Origin: Actinomortierella ambigua
Taxonomy: Eukaryota; Mortierellomycota; Mortierellomycetes; Mortierellales; Mortierellaceae
Assembly (NCBI GenBank): GCA_016098155.1
Contig: JAAAJB010000026.1
Location: forward strand, 1 to 64,000
Direction: 5' to 3'
DNA length: 64,000 nucleotides
Under the pieces are notes generated by a model. The model did not search any database, was not told where the DNA came from, and saw nothing but the letters and a program-made list of their open reading frames with translations. Position 1 is the first letter of the stretch. The number at the start of each line of letters is the position of its first letter. Below are positions 24,202 through 35,460 of the stretch, piece by piece. Made by a program: the position numbers and the translations under genes.

Positions 24202-24932
24202 ATGTTCAGTCGATTCGCTCACCTGGCGCAACCAGTACGGCGCGCTGCCAACTTCCACACAACCGCCATTGCCCGGAATGAGGAGAGGAATGTCACAGAG
24301 TTGTTCGCCAACATGCTAAAGACCTCGGGCCCAAAGGACACCAGGGCGCCAGCGACTGCCAACCCACTCTCTTTCTCCTTTGGCCAAAAGAACGTCGGTG
24401 GATCGGCATCACGATTCTCAGGCAACATGGGTGGACCAAGGGGCTCGGGAAACCAGAAAGCCAACAGCGGCCTGACAAACCTCTTCCCTCTGTTTCCGAG
24501 CAAGGTCAAGACAACGTCGAACCCTGTTCATTTTGAGATTTCGCAGCCGAGCGTGGGTCGCTCGATCCAGGTGACGACGTCGTCGACGGGCGTCTCGACA
24601 CCCATGGCGGTCGACAATGCCTACCGTCGCCTCAACACTGTCGTCAAGCAGTCAAACATGAAGCGTGAGCTGCGTCTGCGGCGCACGTATGAGGATGGCC
24701 ACACGCGCATGCGACGGGAGCATCAGGAGCGGAACCGCAAGCTGTTTGGCAAGATGGTCCGGAAAAAGATTGATTTGATCAAGTTGATGAAGGCTCGGTA
24801 TGTGTGGTTTGTTTGTTTCTCTCTTTCGTATCATTTATAGGAAGCAACTTCCTTTTTCTCCGTGCTACAGACACTTTTGCTTTTGCTAACTGAATCCTCA
24901 TTGACCTTCACATCTCTAATAGCGGCATGTAA
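24202..24932 (+). CDS. MRP21: Mitochondrial ribosomal protein bS21m
   Basis: Component of the small mitoribosomal subunit. Exons 24202-24797 and 24923-24932 give 201 residues; the second exon codes only the end of one codon plus Gly-Met-stop. The N-terminus MFSRFAHLAQPVRRAANFHT is a typical matrix-targeting sequence. A disordered linker rich in Ser, Gly and Asn follows. The last 65 residues carry the S21 pattern: AYRRLNTVVKQSNMKRELRL, then basic REHQERNRKLFGKMVRKK and a final short helix. The assignment rests on this C-terminal similarity to fungal Mrp21; it is likely but not certain. Confidence 0.72.
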
Positions 24933-25947
24933 TGGGTGTTGGGATCACAGGATTATCTAAAGATAGACATAACTCATCGGACAAAAGGATTGAAAGACAT
25001 TATATAAAACGACACATTGGATATCAATATTGGCTTGCTTCTTCGAACCCTGGTGTCTGTGTATGCCCTAGTCCGTGGACAGTCGATTCACGGAAGATCG
25101 AGTGTTTTGTCACGCATAGGGAGATGTACTCTGCTGCACCACGCCCATCCCTTTGAGTGGAGCAGGCTATAAAGAGGATTAATTTTCACCTTTAAAGTGA
25201 GTTGGTGCGGAATGGGATGGGGAATGTCTCTGTCAGGATTGGCATGGTATCTACACCTCCCTTTTTTTTGCGTATGTTCCCTCTTTCACTTTCTCACCCC
25301 ACCACAAAGGCAGCCATTTTTTCTCTTGTGATAGCTGTTGTAATAGCTTCTTCAATAGCAATTGTCGTTGTTCTTTTCCTGTCCTACCCTGTCTGCTTAT
25401 TCTTCCATCCACCGAAAACACTTTTGTCTTTCTCTTCCTCCTTTTCTCCCCCTCCAATCGACTTTGGCCACTCCACCCCTGCCCTTCACTTGTTCCCTTT
25501 TGGGACAAAAAACCAAAAAACTGGATCGAGGCTCACATTTCCGGCTGGAGGGTAGCCCTACCTTGGGCGGCTATTCGCCTTTAGCCCGTCGATGGTGGCG
25601 CCGTAGAGCGTTACGCACCATGGCCGGTGCCATTCTCATTTGCTCATTTGCGAAATTCCAAATGATTCTTGTCACTCATGGTAAGGCTGCAGGACACACA
25701 GAGTTGTTTCTTTTCCAGAAAAAAAAATGTCGCGTGAGAATGCGGCCCCAACCCCGACGACTACATAAGAAATGATCCGTGATTCAACTTTGTGTCACAC
25801 AACCAGAAGCTTTTTATTGTCGCGTGCCGGATGTGCTGGTCGAGCTCCGTTTAATGGCGTCCCACCTCCACGCACCTCTCTCTCTCTCTCACTCACTCTC
25901 TCTCTCTCTCTCTCTCTGAACAAAAAAAAAACCTGACAAACAAATCA
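24933..25947 (+). other. Intergenic region with a possible unrecognised 5' exon
   Basis: Around 25290-25410 an open plus-strand frame encodes a strong membrane segment (AAIFSLVIAVVIASSIAIVV), which could be the N-terminal anchor exon of the DUF1647-type gene that follows. No convincing donor/acceptor pair was found, so it is not called. A CT tract occupies 25877-25918. Confidence 0.3.
25877..25918. repeat. (CT)n tract
   Basis: CT dinucleotides with one ACTCA interruption, ending about 30 nt before the ATG of the DUF1647-type gene. It could be a pyrimidine-rich core promoter or an intron polypyrimidine tract. Confidence 0.8.
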
Positions 25948-27948
25948 ATGAAAGACGTCAAGTTTGGGTCTACCGAGGACCAATCCTCCTCGTCATCGCA
26001 CCTCCTCCGAGACTACCAAATGGCGGTCCAAGCCTCGTTCGAGTCCCTCCGTCCTTTACAGGTCCCGATCACGATCGTGACGGCGGCAAGTGCGAACCAC
26101 CTCTGCGCGCTCGAGGCCTTCCTGTACGACTTTGACCGCATCATGACCACGTCCTTTAACGAGGACCATGATGACAAGGAGCTCCGGCTCACCCGCAAAT
26201 ATTTCCAGAATCAGTGGTATCTGAAAAACAGCGAGGATCTCGAGCGTCTGCTCCCCAAGAAGCTGCAGCGAAAGAGAATACGGCCCCCCAAAGTTAATCG
26301 GCTGACCAAGGACGGGCGACTGAGAGAACAAGAGCTGGCCCAGGCCGCCGCAGCCATGGGCGGGCTCAATGGAGACAGGATGCCATCGTCCGTAGACATG
26401 ACTGCCAATGCAACCGCTACCACGACCACCGCAGAGCAACAGCCTGGAGATGGAGGTTCAACGGCGACGACGATGCCGCCGGCAGCGGCCACAGAAGGGT
26501 TGGGTGGCACAGAGCACGCTGAAGAAGCAGAGACAGAGATCTCGCCCGATTTTGAGGAGTCATACTTGTTTCATAAGCGAGAGGACAGTGACCCCTCCAG
26601 CAGCACTACGGCTACCGGCGCGGGATCCTCTTCCTCCTCTTCTTCTTCCTCTTCCTCCTCCTCTTCCTCCTTTTCGGACCTCTTTGACTTGCCCGCTCAC
26701 ATGGAGCTGCGGCCACGGCTGGTCGTGTACAATCTCGGGATGGGTATCCACCGGGCAAAACGGGAACGATTCAAGGCGCTGGTGGAGGCCGGGTACATAG
26801 ACGAGGTATACGACTTTGAGTTTTGGCGGTATCCTGCGTTTTGGTCGCTCGGCCACGAAGAACACGAGGCGGCCACCCGGGGCGAGTATGGATGGAAGGC
26901 CGGGATCATGGAGGAGGTCGTGACGCGGATCATGGATAGCCCCACCTTCCGCATGGGGTCCATGTCGGCCGATGCTGCCGCGGCGGCTTCCATGGACGAA
27001 AAGAGTCGCCATATTCTTCATCGGCGTCAAGGCGAGGACGACGATGACCTTGTGTTCATGCCTAGCACAGATGACAGTGGCGACGATGACATTGTCGACA
27101 CAGCGGAGAACGAGGAGGAGGAGGCTTTGAGGGAGCTTGAGGAAGAGGAGGAGGAGGATCTGGAGCTCGTTTCGGCGGACGACTCGGAGCCACCACACCC
27201 ATCATCATCGTCATCCAATCCTCCTTCTAGCCCACCCCCTTCTCTGGTGGGAGGAGAGCATACCAGCAAGAACACAGGATTTATATCATCACCTAACAAA
27301 GACGAGAACCCTGCTGGACTTGTAGAGGATACTGTCGAGGCTCTGCTGTCACCCGTACAGCCACCTCCGTCGTCATCACCCCCTCCTCCACCATCTTCAC
27401 CACCACCACCACCACCACCACCATCGTCATCATCGCCCTCCGATCCACCGAGGCCACCGACACCCCAACACGTCCCGCACATAGTGATCTGGGCCGACTC
27501 TGGGGACCGGTTCAGCCCCGAGTTTTTCCGATGGCTGCCGTCGCACGTTCGACGGTACGGGATGTGGACGCCCGAATCCGGGGACACGATGCATCAATGG
27601 ACGCACCCAGGGATGGCGGCGTACTACCACAAGCCGCTGTCGGACTTTGCTGTGGACGAGACGAACTGCAATGGGGCGGTGATGGCGTTTGATATCCAAA
27701 ACAGCACGGTGCGGGACGGGATCCTGCGTGAGTGGATCCGATGTGCGCGACGCAAGGAGTGTATCGCGCCCGAGGGGTCATCGCGAGAGAACCATCGTCA
27801 GGACCAGGCCGCGCTGACGTTCTTGGTCAAGACGATGGGGTATGGCGCGGAGCAGTGCAGGCAGTTCCCAAAGGAGTTTGGCGTGTTGACGAATATGGAT
27901 CATGTGTGTAAGGAGGATATCGCGAAGAACCCTAATCGTGTTATGTAG
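25948..27948 (+). CDS. DUF1647-family protein, putative glycosyltransferase-like
   Basis: A 666-residue single-exon frame. Family landmarks are split by low-complexity inserts. VPITIVTAASANHLCALEAF lies near residues 40-60. RLVVYNLGMGIHRAK and YDFEFWRYPAFWS with GEYGWKAGIM lie at about 255-320. After an acidic and proline/serine-rich stretch (about 350-505) come IVIWADSGDRF, FDIQNSTVRDGILREWIRCA, CIAPEGS and HRQDQAALTFLVK. DUF1647 proteins resemble nucleotide-sugar transferases and are usually Golgi type II proteins; the reaction is unknown. A run of about 15 serines sits near residues 225-245. As written there is no membrane anchor; an upstream exon with one is possible (see 25290-25410). 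Family call moderate, function open. Confidence 0.6.
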   Translation: MKDVKFGSTEDQSSSSSHLLRDYQMAVQASFESLRPLQVPITIVTAASANHLCALEAFLYDFDRIMTTSFNEDHDDKELRLTRKYFQNQWYLKNSEDLERLLPKKLQRKRIRPPKVNRLTKDGRLREQELAQAAAAMGGLNGDRMPSSVDMTANATATTTTAEQQPGDGGSTATTMPPAAATEGLGGTEHAEEAETEISPDFEESYLFHKREDSDPSSSTTATGAGSSSSSSSSSSSSSSSFSDLFDLPAHMELRPRLVVYNLGMGIHRAKRERFKALVEAGYIDEVYDFEFWRYPAFWSLGHEEHEAATRGEYGWKAGIMEEVVTRIMDSPTFRMGSMSADAAAAASMDEKSRHILHRRQGEDDDDLVFMPSTDDSGDDDIVDTAENEEEEALRELEEEEEEDLELVSADDSEPPHPSSSSSNPPSSPPPSLVGGEHTSKNTGFISSPNKDENPAGLVEDTVEALLSPVQPPPSSSPPPPPSSPPPPPPPPSSSSPSDPPRPPTPQHVPHIVIWADSGDRFSPEFFRWLPSHVRRYGMWTPESGDTMHQWTHPGMAAYYHKPLSDFAVDETNCNGAVMAFDIQNSTVRDGILREWIRCARRKECIAPEGSSRENHRQDQAALTFLVKTMGYGAEQCRQFPKEFGVLTNMDHVCKEDIAKNPNRVM

Positions 27949-28299
27949 GGGAAAATAGCTTCTTCTTTTTTTGTTTCTATTTTTCTTTTTTCTTTTTATA
28001 GTCATATCAGAAAGAATTGCTAAACGCTTCCTATCATTTTTTGGAGTCTGCTCTGCTTTTTTTTGTCTGTTTTATTGACACGATGGAGTGGACAGCAATG
28101 GGAGAAACTCCTAGTAAAACATGAAAAGGTGGAACTGGCTTGTGATCTCTCAAATTTTGTGTGTGTGTGTGTGTGGGGGGGGGGAAGATGGTTCTCAGAA
28201 TGGGGGAGGAACGTAAGGGTGGCCTAATTCTTTTTGAGCTGCTCATTCATGCCCGGAGAAAGAAAGACATGGAAAAAAAGGGGTGGCCTGATTGGATTC
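27949..28299. other. Convergent 3' intergenic region
   Basis: T-rich 3' flank of the DUF1647-type gene, a (GT)n run near 28159-28173 and a G-run. No gene. Confidence 0.5.
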
Positions 28300-28689
28300 T
28301 TAATACCAGGGGCCGGGTCGGCCTCGCCACCACCAAGGGCGCCAGTATCCCCACGGACGCCAGTAAGGGCGGTACCAGGGGTACCAGCCCCCCCACTTCG
28401 ACGCCTCGAGCTCGTCAGCATCCGACGCGTCACCATCGATGGTGTTCACACCCTGGGCCTCAACAGCCTCATCGTCAGCACGCTTGTAGTAGATTGGTGG
28501 GCTAGGAGGGAAGCGTGGGTAGCGCGGAGGCCACGAGCCAGGGTAGTATGGGGGCCAAATGAGCTTGGACGTATCTGCCGACGCGTCGTTCAACAGGATG
28601 TTGCTGTCCGTAGCCACTTGCTGTTCTTCAGCAGTGGCGACAGCCAAAGCGACGGCAGCAGTCGCAACGACGAGGGTCTTGAAGTGCAT
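28300..28689 (-). CDS. Secreted Trp-rich peptide precursor 2, with Kex2-like site
   Basis: A 129-residue precursor. Signal peptide MHFKTLVVATAAVALAVATA, then a spacer with PPYYPGSWPPRYPRFPPSPP, a Lys-Arg dibasic site (YYKRADDEA) where a Kex2-type protease could cut, an acidic linker (GDASDADELEAS), and a tail beginning SKWGGWYPWYRPYWRPWGYW that is dominated by Trp, Arg and Pro. It is related to the gene at 21604-21239 (same MHFK start and ASKWGGW entry) but its tail is cationic where the other is Gly-rich. A TATAAAT lies at 28786-28780, about 95 nt upstream. Cationic Trp/Arg/Pro tails recall membrane-active peptides; that role is only a suggestion. Confidence 0.68.
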   Translation of the reverse strand: MHFKTLVVATAAVALAVATAEEQQVATDSNILLNDASADTSKLIWPPYYPGSWPPRYPRFPPSPPIYYKRADDEAVEAQGVNTIDGDASDADELEASKWGGWYPWYRPYWRPWGYWRPWWWRGRPGPWY

Positions 28690-29226
28690 GTCGTGTGTTG
28701 TGCAGGTTTTCGAGGGATGAATGGCAAGGTATCAGAGATAGGGAGGGGATGCTTTTGTTCAAACCGCAGATTTGCGAGTATTTATACCTGTCTGTCGGCC
28801 ATGCTGGGCATGGTATACCATGAACCCTTGTATCAAGCTCAAAAGTCGTCTCCTTGAGAAGGGCACACAATCTCCATCAACCTACGACCATCTCTATGGG
28901 AGGAGGGGATGGAGAGACAGTATACGAGACTATTTTCGTTTTTTTTTTGCCCGCATCAACCTTCTGGAGCAAGACGCGTGTGACACTACATGACTAGCGG
29001 GCATACGGCGATATAGAATGAGAAAAGACTTCATTATCCAAACTATCATAATCTACGATCAGCTCCGGGTTATCAGACAAAAAAAAAGTCCTAAAAATGC
29101 ACCGAGGAAAGGAGGAGAAGAAAAAAAGTTCCCGACTGATGGTCTGCTTAAAAGGTTTTCGTGGGAGGATATTGGGGGGGGGAGGAGAGAGAGAGGGTGT
29201 GTAGGAGGGAGGAGAAAGAGGCCCAT
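28690..29226. other. Upstream region of Trp-rich peptide 2, downstream of beta-COP
   Basis: No gene supported. Contains a G-rich GA stretch near 29170-29220 just past the beta-COP stop. Confidence 0.45.
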
Positions 29227-32200
29227 TTAGGCGGCCACCGTCGCGACTTTCTGTGCTGCTAATGTAATCTTGTCGCCCAAGCTAAGTGCGATACCCTGGG
29301 TCTTGCTGCGAATACGAACATGACCTGTGATGGGTCCCTCGCCCTGGCGCTCAATGCTCAGGTTGGCCAGAGCATCCTCACCAAAGACACTGCGTGCGTA
29401 CATGTTGGCGGACAGGAAGCCACACTCGCCCGAAAGGGCCGACTCGGGTGTGAGACACGACATGTTGGTCGACTTCATGATGTGCTGCAGGTATTGTTGC
29501 AAGTCCGTCATGCTGGTGTTGACGTTGACCTTGTTCTCCCACTCAAACTCGGTCCACATGCCTCGGAACTGTGTCTCCGTGCAGTAGGCTGGGTTGATAT
29601 AGTCCATGATGTCAATGTGAATGTCGTTCAGCACCACACAGTTGCTGTCGCCGGTCGTAGGACCATCGTAGACAATGTTGCCAAAGATGACGCCCGTCTC
29701 CGTCGAAGATACCTTGATATTGGCCTTGATCGAGTGGAACGAGTGCGGTGCGATCGTATGCTGACCCGGTCGCTCCACCAACTTGAGGTCGCCCAGGGTT
29801 GCAAACTCAATCGCCAGGTTCTGCAGCGTCTCTGCCGTCTGGTTAACAATCAACACATCCAACATGATGTCAAACTGGTGCACGTTGACATAGGCCTCGG
29901 CGTAGACTGGGTCCGAGAAACCAGTGAGCTGCACCACGCGGCTCAGCTTTGACATCAGGTCGTCCTTGGACTCGCCTGCTCCCGTGGCCTTGGTCAGATC
30001 CAGCTCGTACTCATCCACCTCGTCGCCATGCTTGGCCTTGGAGAACTGGCGGAACGTGATCAGGTCGTCGACCTGGATACGTGTGTTCTTGCTCTCCTTG
30101 GCCTTCTTCTCCTGCTTGCGCTTTTCCTCTGCTTGCACCATCTTGCCAAAGATGGCCTTGGTGTCGTGAAGGAACACCTGCTTGATGATGGGATCCTGAT
30201 CAAACTTCTCCAGAATATGCAGGCATGACATGATACGGTCGTACGAATCCTCGTCAATGGGCGACGATGCAAACTGAGACTGACCCACGCGGAGGATCGA
30301 GGTCATGATCAACATGGCCTCGGCACGCAGCGAGTTGAGACGGCGAGGGTCCTGTGCCACATCCGATGCGCGCAGGACAAGCTTCGTCAGCGTTGAAGCA
30401 AGCGCTGTGCCGAGATAGAAATCGCCACCGAGCAGAAGTGAACGCAGTGGAGGCTTGGCAGCAGCCCGAACAGCATCGAGCTTGGACTGGGCTGTGACCG
30501 CCGAGGTGAAGGCAGACTCGGTTGCATACGTTCCATCCGCCAAAACACGACGGGCCGGTGCTGGGGCTGAGGGCTTGGCCTCTGCTGGCTTTTCCTCCTC
30601 CTCTTGAGATTCGGTCAGCAGACGCTGTTCCGAAGCCAAAATCGGGATCTCTCCCAACGCAGCACGGATGTGCTTCCATGCCTCTTCAATGTCTGCAAGC
30701 TCCAAGCAATATTCACCAACAATCCACAACGCGCCCCGGTACACCTTGCCCGTCTTGATCTCCGAGAATGTCTCCATGAGGCGCTCCAAGATCGACGAGC
30801 GCAAGTTGGGGAACTTTTCAACAACCTCACTAAGAAAAAAGAATAAATAAAAAAAAAGACGAGTCAATAATGCTAGGATGGCTCCAAAATCTCTCAATTC
30901 TATCCGCAATACTCTTGATATCGTTTGGGGCATACCGAACAAAAGAGATGACATCAACCGCCGAAGGGTTATTAGAGTCGCCAAGGAACTCCATGAGAAC
31001 GTGGACAACATTGGCAGCGACCTCCGAGAACTTGATGGCGCATGCATGGATAGACTGGATCAGCAGCTGACGGTATTCCTGGTTCAAATCATAGTCCTGG
31101 TCCATAGTCTTTGTCAGCTCTTTCTTCAGGAAGCCGACAACCTCGTCCACATTGCGGCTCGAGACCATCTCCAGTGCAATACCGATCGCCTTGCGGCGGA
31201 CCTCAATATCGGGGCTGGAAAGGACACGAAGCACCTCCATAACCAAGTCGTCCAAGACCTTGTCGTTCTTCTCCCGCAACTCATCGAATCTTCCCAGGAC
31301 AATGAGCTTGACGTTGTTGTCAGCCTCCTTCACAATAAGCTCAAGGTAGCAAGTAGCAGCAGCTAAAAGAGACCAAAAGGCGAAAAAAATCATATCCTTG
31401 ATTAGCATCACCGAAAAAAAAGTATCACGAAATGGCAAGGGGTGAGGGAAAAGTAATAGTGACTTACCCTTGACAGCAGCAGGGTTCGATGTGAGGGCAA
31501 TCAGGGTGGTAGCAGCCTCATACTTGACAGAGTGGGATGGGGCGTTGAGCAACTCAAAGATAAGGCGGATATACTTGCCCTGGAATGAGAGACACAAGGT
31601 GGTGGTGGTGGGAGAAAAAAGTCAGATCAAAGTATATCGCAGGATAATGCAACGTGTCACCACCGTTTGAAAGAAAGGCTTATATATACCTTGTGGGCCG
31701 AGTTCTGGCGACAATCCTTGCGGATCAAATCCAGGATGGCCATCTGGAGGAGCTCGTCAAAGTTGGGAACCTGAGGCATCACAGAGTCGAGATACTCGAC
31801 AGCGCGCTCAGGAGCACAATTGCAAAGCATGACAAACGCGTTGCGCTTGCATGCCATGTCGGCCTCCTGCAACAGCAGCGAGTGGATCAGCTCCGGAGCA
31901 TCGGGAACAAGGTAGTCAAAGTGCTTGTAGACGGTGAAGATGGCGAAGATGGCGTTCTTGCGGACATACGAGTGGCGGTGCTCCAGGCAGGCACGGGCTG
32001 AGGGTAGCAGAGGCTCCAGCAGCTCGGCCTCACGCAGCTTGCAGAGGAAACGAAGTGTCGCGCCACGAATGTACTCGTTGGGATGTTGCAGATCGCCCAT
32101 CAAGGCGTTGCTGTTGATAGAGTAGACGGGGTTCCAAAGTGATGATAGGGCGATCGACAGATGGGTGAGGGCAAGGGTGTAAGTGGGTATGTTAGCGTTC

Positions 32201-32596
32201 GTTCCTGAGAAACCTGATGGGGGAGGGTTAGGCATTCTCAGTCCAGCAGTCTGGGACCTGATGGACAACCATGCATGCATTAACAGCGCCTTACCACACA
32301 AGAATCATCTCCTGCTTTAAACGACCATCAGGATTGGTCTTTGGGCAAATCTCGAGGTAAAAGTGGACAAGCTTCTTGAGCTGCTTGTTGCGCGAACGCA
32401 TCACGTTCATGATGACGGGCATCAGCAGCGAGTTGAGTGGGTCGCCGTTGAGCATCATAAAGATGATCTTGCGCATCGTCTCAATCTTGACCTCATCAGA
32501 ACCTTTCTCGATGCGCTGGCGCAGCACCTCGGGGCGGATCTCCTCATCGGAGTCGCTCTGATGGATGATGGTGTAACAGGGCTCGTTGCCGCTCAT
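29227..32596 (-). CDS. SEC26: Coatomer subunit beta (beta-COP)
   Basis: Subunit of the COPI coat on Golgi-derived vesicles. Five exons (32596-32295, 32110-31690, 31579-31468, 31362-30936, 30829-29227) give 954 residues, matching fungal and animal beta-COP. The N-terminal two thirds is HEAT/Armadillo-like (adaptin N): [91 protein letters not shown] charged linker ([20 protein letters not shown]) leads to the C-terminal coatamer appendage, with [13 protein letters not shown]. The start [12 protein letters not shown] fits the family. All introns are GT-AG and frame-consistent. Confidence 0.97.
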
Positions 32597-32984
32597 GGTG
32601 TATAGTCTAGTCTGTCAGTGTCTATTGAGTGCCTTGGTTCCTGGGTTGAAATGCAGGTGCTAGGAAGTCAAAGTTGAATGTCGCTGATGAGAGTAGGGGA
32701 AAAAGTGAGAAGGATGGATGGCCTCTCAAGGGAGCACAGAGAGGAAAGTAGAGAGATGGAAGGAGGGACAGGGACAATGTCGAAAACGATGCAACAGCGA
32801 TGAGGACGGTGATGGTGAGAGTGACAGAAAGTGATGAGGGAATGCACGCGCTCAGAACAAGGTTGGCCCCACCCCCCACTGCCTGATCCGCGATTTGCCA
32901 CGTCACTCCGATTTTTTTTGCACTCAAGTTAGAGAAATATATTTCGTGTTCAAGCTGTATCCCATCCACTCTACGACCACACTA
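32597..32984. other. Promoter side of beta-COP, 3' side of array gene 1
   Basis: No gene seen. TC/GA-rich in parts (32690-32770). Confidence 0.45.
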
Positions 32985-34459
32985 TCACGGCGCTGTGAGG
33001 TTTGCAGATCCCATGAACGAAAACACCTCGATGCGGGGCAGCATAGCTTCCGGCTCACTCTCACTGAGCGACATCCAGCCAGCTTGTCTGTGAGACCCAT
33101 CGGTGGCGTAGTGGACCTTGGTATCCCCGTCCTTCGTGACCGATAGCTCGGTGTGGCCAAAGACCGAAGTGAGGCTGAAATGACCTTCAAACAATTGACG
33201 GAGCCGCACCTCGGAGCCACCAAAGTATGACCATGCAGAGACATCGAGCTTTTGCGGCGCCTCCGAGTCAATGTCTAGATTGATCGTGCCAGACCTGACC
33301 GTCGCCTTGACCACGCCTTGCGAGAGCAGCCAGCCACCGATATCGCCCGTGCCGGTCTTCAGATCTGCATAGTCACTGACCGATCCACCGACTTTAATCG
33401 AACCCTTTCCGAGATACACCATCATCCGTTCGATATTGAGCTGGCGCTCTTTAGCCTTGTACTCAAATGTTCCGTGCGGGGTCACAATGATGAGATCGTC
33501 GAAGGAAGAGCTGACCCTAGGGTACGTGATGACAATCTTGGCACGTGCGCACGAATACTTTAGCATCTCAATCTCTGAAACGTCCATCATCGCTTCGAGG
33601 TATCCGGCGTTGAGCTGCGATGTGGTCTTGGCCAGGACTTCGTTCAGAGCAGTCTCGCTCGATGCTCGAACCCGGATGTTCATGCGGATAGCCTTGTCCG
33701 TCGGTGAGTCGGCCTCCTTCACCGTGATGTCGCTATACTGTTTTTTCGTCGGCGAAAAAAATTGATACGAACAGAAGGCGTTACTTTTGCCACGTCATGA
33801 CCATAGAGTATATCTGATTACTGGGTAGAAGAAGATCTCTGGGTAATTTAAAGCAAAAGACCATACCAAGTTTCCTTTGATCTCAAACCTGACACTGTCG
33901 AACTGCGACGCCTTTGCCTCAAAGAGTACAGTCCCTACTGCGTCAAGGTTGTTGCAGGGGTCGTCGCCAAAGTACCAAAGTATCGAGAGTGCTATTAAGA
34001 CTAAGACCACCAAAACTACATTCCACTGTTTGCGGCAAACATCTATGCCGCGTCTTATCGCCGCCAAAAAACCCTTGTCGTCATTGCCTGCCATAGATAG
34101 GACACCACGCAACTAGATTAGTTGTCGAATCCTACGCATGTGCTCACAGTAGCTTAATCTAGTGTGCATTGGTACACCCTCGTGGATTTGTGGAGTCTAC
34201 AAAGATTGTCTCGTGAGAAATGGAACATACCGGTGGTCGCACAGCTTTGAGAGGTTACGTGCTGAATGAGTGGGGTGTTCTCCGTGTCTAGATGGTTGTC
34301 GTTCAATTTTTTTTGATGAGAAAGCACTTTGAGATCACTAGGTAAGAGAGGCACGGGCTCCAGAAGCGAAAAGTCAAAAGTGCATCACAACACCCGAAGA
34401 GACCATTTGTCTCGAACACCCTTACTCAAGGCCACGGTGACATGTTCGTCTCGATCCAT
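32985..34459 (-). CDS. Membrane beta-repeat array gene 1 (354 aa)
   Basis: Four exons (34459-34426, 34287-34231, 34087-33867, 33737-32985), intron phases 1, 1, 0. The short N-terminal exons give a small cytoplasmic tail (TENTPLIQHVTSQS); exon 3 has one membrane segment (VVLVVLVLIALSILWYF); exon 4 is a 250-residue outer domain. That domain repeats short hydrophobic-alternating strands with G-S-I/G-T-I turns (GKGSIKVGGSV, KTGTGDIGGWLL, RSGTINLDIDSEAPQKLDV, FEGHFSL), like DUF4097-type adhesin or beta-solenoid domains in pattern. CARAKIVITYPR is shared by array genes 1-3. Unknown function; a wall- or surface-facing role is inferred from topology. Confidence 0.72.
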
Positions 34460-34970
34460 GATATCTACTAAAAGTCCCGGTGGGTTGCAATGAAGTGAGT
34501 TGTCGTGCGAGTGGGAAAAAAATGTGGGTTTGTGTGGTTTGAAGAAACGAAAGAGAGAAAACTGAACACAAAGCAGGTTTTTAAAAGAGCTGAAGGCAAT
34601 CATGCGCATATCAAGGCAGCCTTTTTGTTTACACCCAGCTTTCAAGATTTATGTCGTCGCGCAACTACACCCACCTCGCCTACGTCTTTTCTCGCGATAC
34701 AATACAGGAGTCTAGATCCCTTTAGCCCAAAGTCATTTTCTGAAATACTGCCGCGGTCAATTTTTGTGAAGGTCGTAGGGTAGCTTTGGAGATGGTGTGT
34801 CTTTCATGGAGCGTTGTTACATATTCGCATCTCCAATAGTAGGGCTGCTCTAGGGTACAACGTATTTAAACAAAGTTTCTTTTTATTCGAAACTTGTGGA
34901 GGGTCTATCACTCTGATATGTATGCTTCTCACGTTGAGGCAGATGACAAGCGGAGAGGAGGGAGAAGTCT
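34460..34970. other. Upstream region of array gene 1
   Basis: No gene seen. The stretch 34500-34520 (GAGTGGGAAAAAAATGTGG) recurs upstream of the relic (35499-35517) and of array gene 2 (37720-37742), evidence of duplication including the promoter. Confidence 0.4.
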
Positions 34971-35460
34971 TTCTTTACTAAATCTCCAAAAACGTCTGTC
35001 CTTTGGACAACAATAATTCGGCGCGAGGTAGCACATCAGAGAATTCGTTCTCTTCATGGGAGATCCACCCGACTCTCTCTTCTGCCACTTATCCACCGCA
35101 TAGTGATAGAACATCCATAAGCGCCTCAAAGTATTCCGAGTTTCGCTACAGCGAGATATTAGTGAGAACCTTTTTTCATAATGAACTCGTTGGATTTACC
35201 GACGAATATACGGACTTGCGGGGTGATTCGCTCAATGACCGGGTTAGCCTCCGTGTGTAGATGGTTATCAATCAAAGTGGGTTGTATGAGAATGGATGTC
35301 GAGGATCATAGAATGAGTCACGATACTCAGCTAAAGGGCCAAGAGTAGATCCGCTACGGCACTTCCACCATTCTTGAGTCCATCAATAACTATCGTCAGC
35401 AGAGAGCATCCATCCTACGCATTCGTACTTGTTTTGCTGGTGGATTCGGCTTATGGTCTC
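34971..35460 (-). pseudogene. Relic of a sixth array gene
   Basis: Reading minus, 35110-34979 encodes GWISHEENEFSDVLPRAELL and SKGQTFLEI, matching the C-termini of genes 2 and 3 (GWVSHDENEPSSALPRVDVF). The preceding motif HYAVDKWQKR lies in another frame, so there is a frameshift. At about 35262-35170 a degraded exon 2 (HTEANPVIERITPQV versus DTETAPLIWRAP) abuts it; the membrane exon and most of exon 4 are gone. Further upstream, ISRIHQQNK near 35456-35430 sits where exon 1 would be, with ATA in place of the ATG of MSRSAG. Together this is a deleted and frameshifted paralogue between array genes 1 and 2. Confidence 0.6.

Noticed and set aside
26560..27587. Minus-strand open frames of 186-212 codons
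   Set aside because: Antisense to the Ser-, Glu- and Pro-rich inserts of the DUF1647-type gene; low complexity keeps both strands open.
29320..29952. 210-codon plus-strand open frame
   Set aside because: Antisense to the conserved appendage domain of beta-COP.
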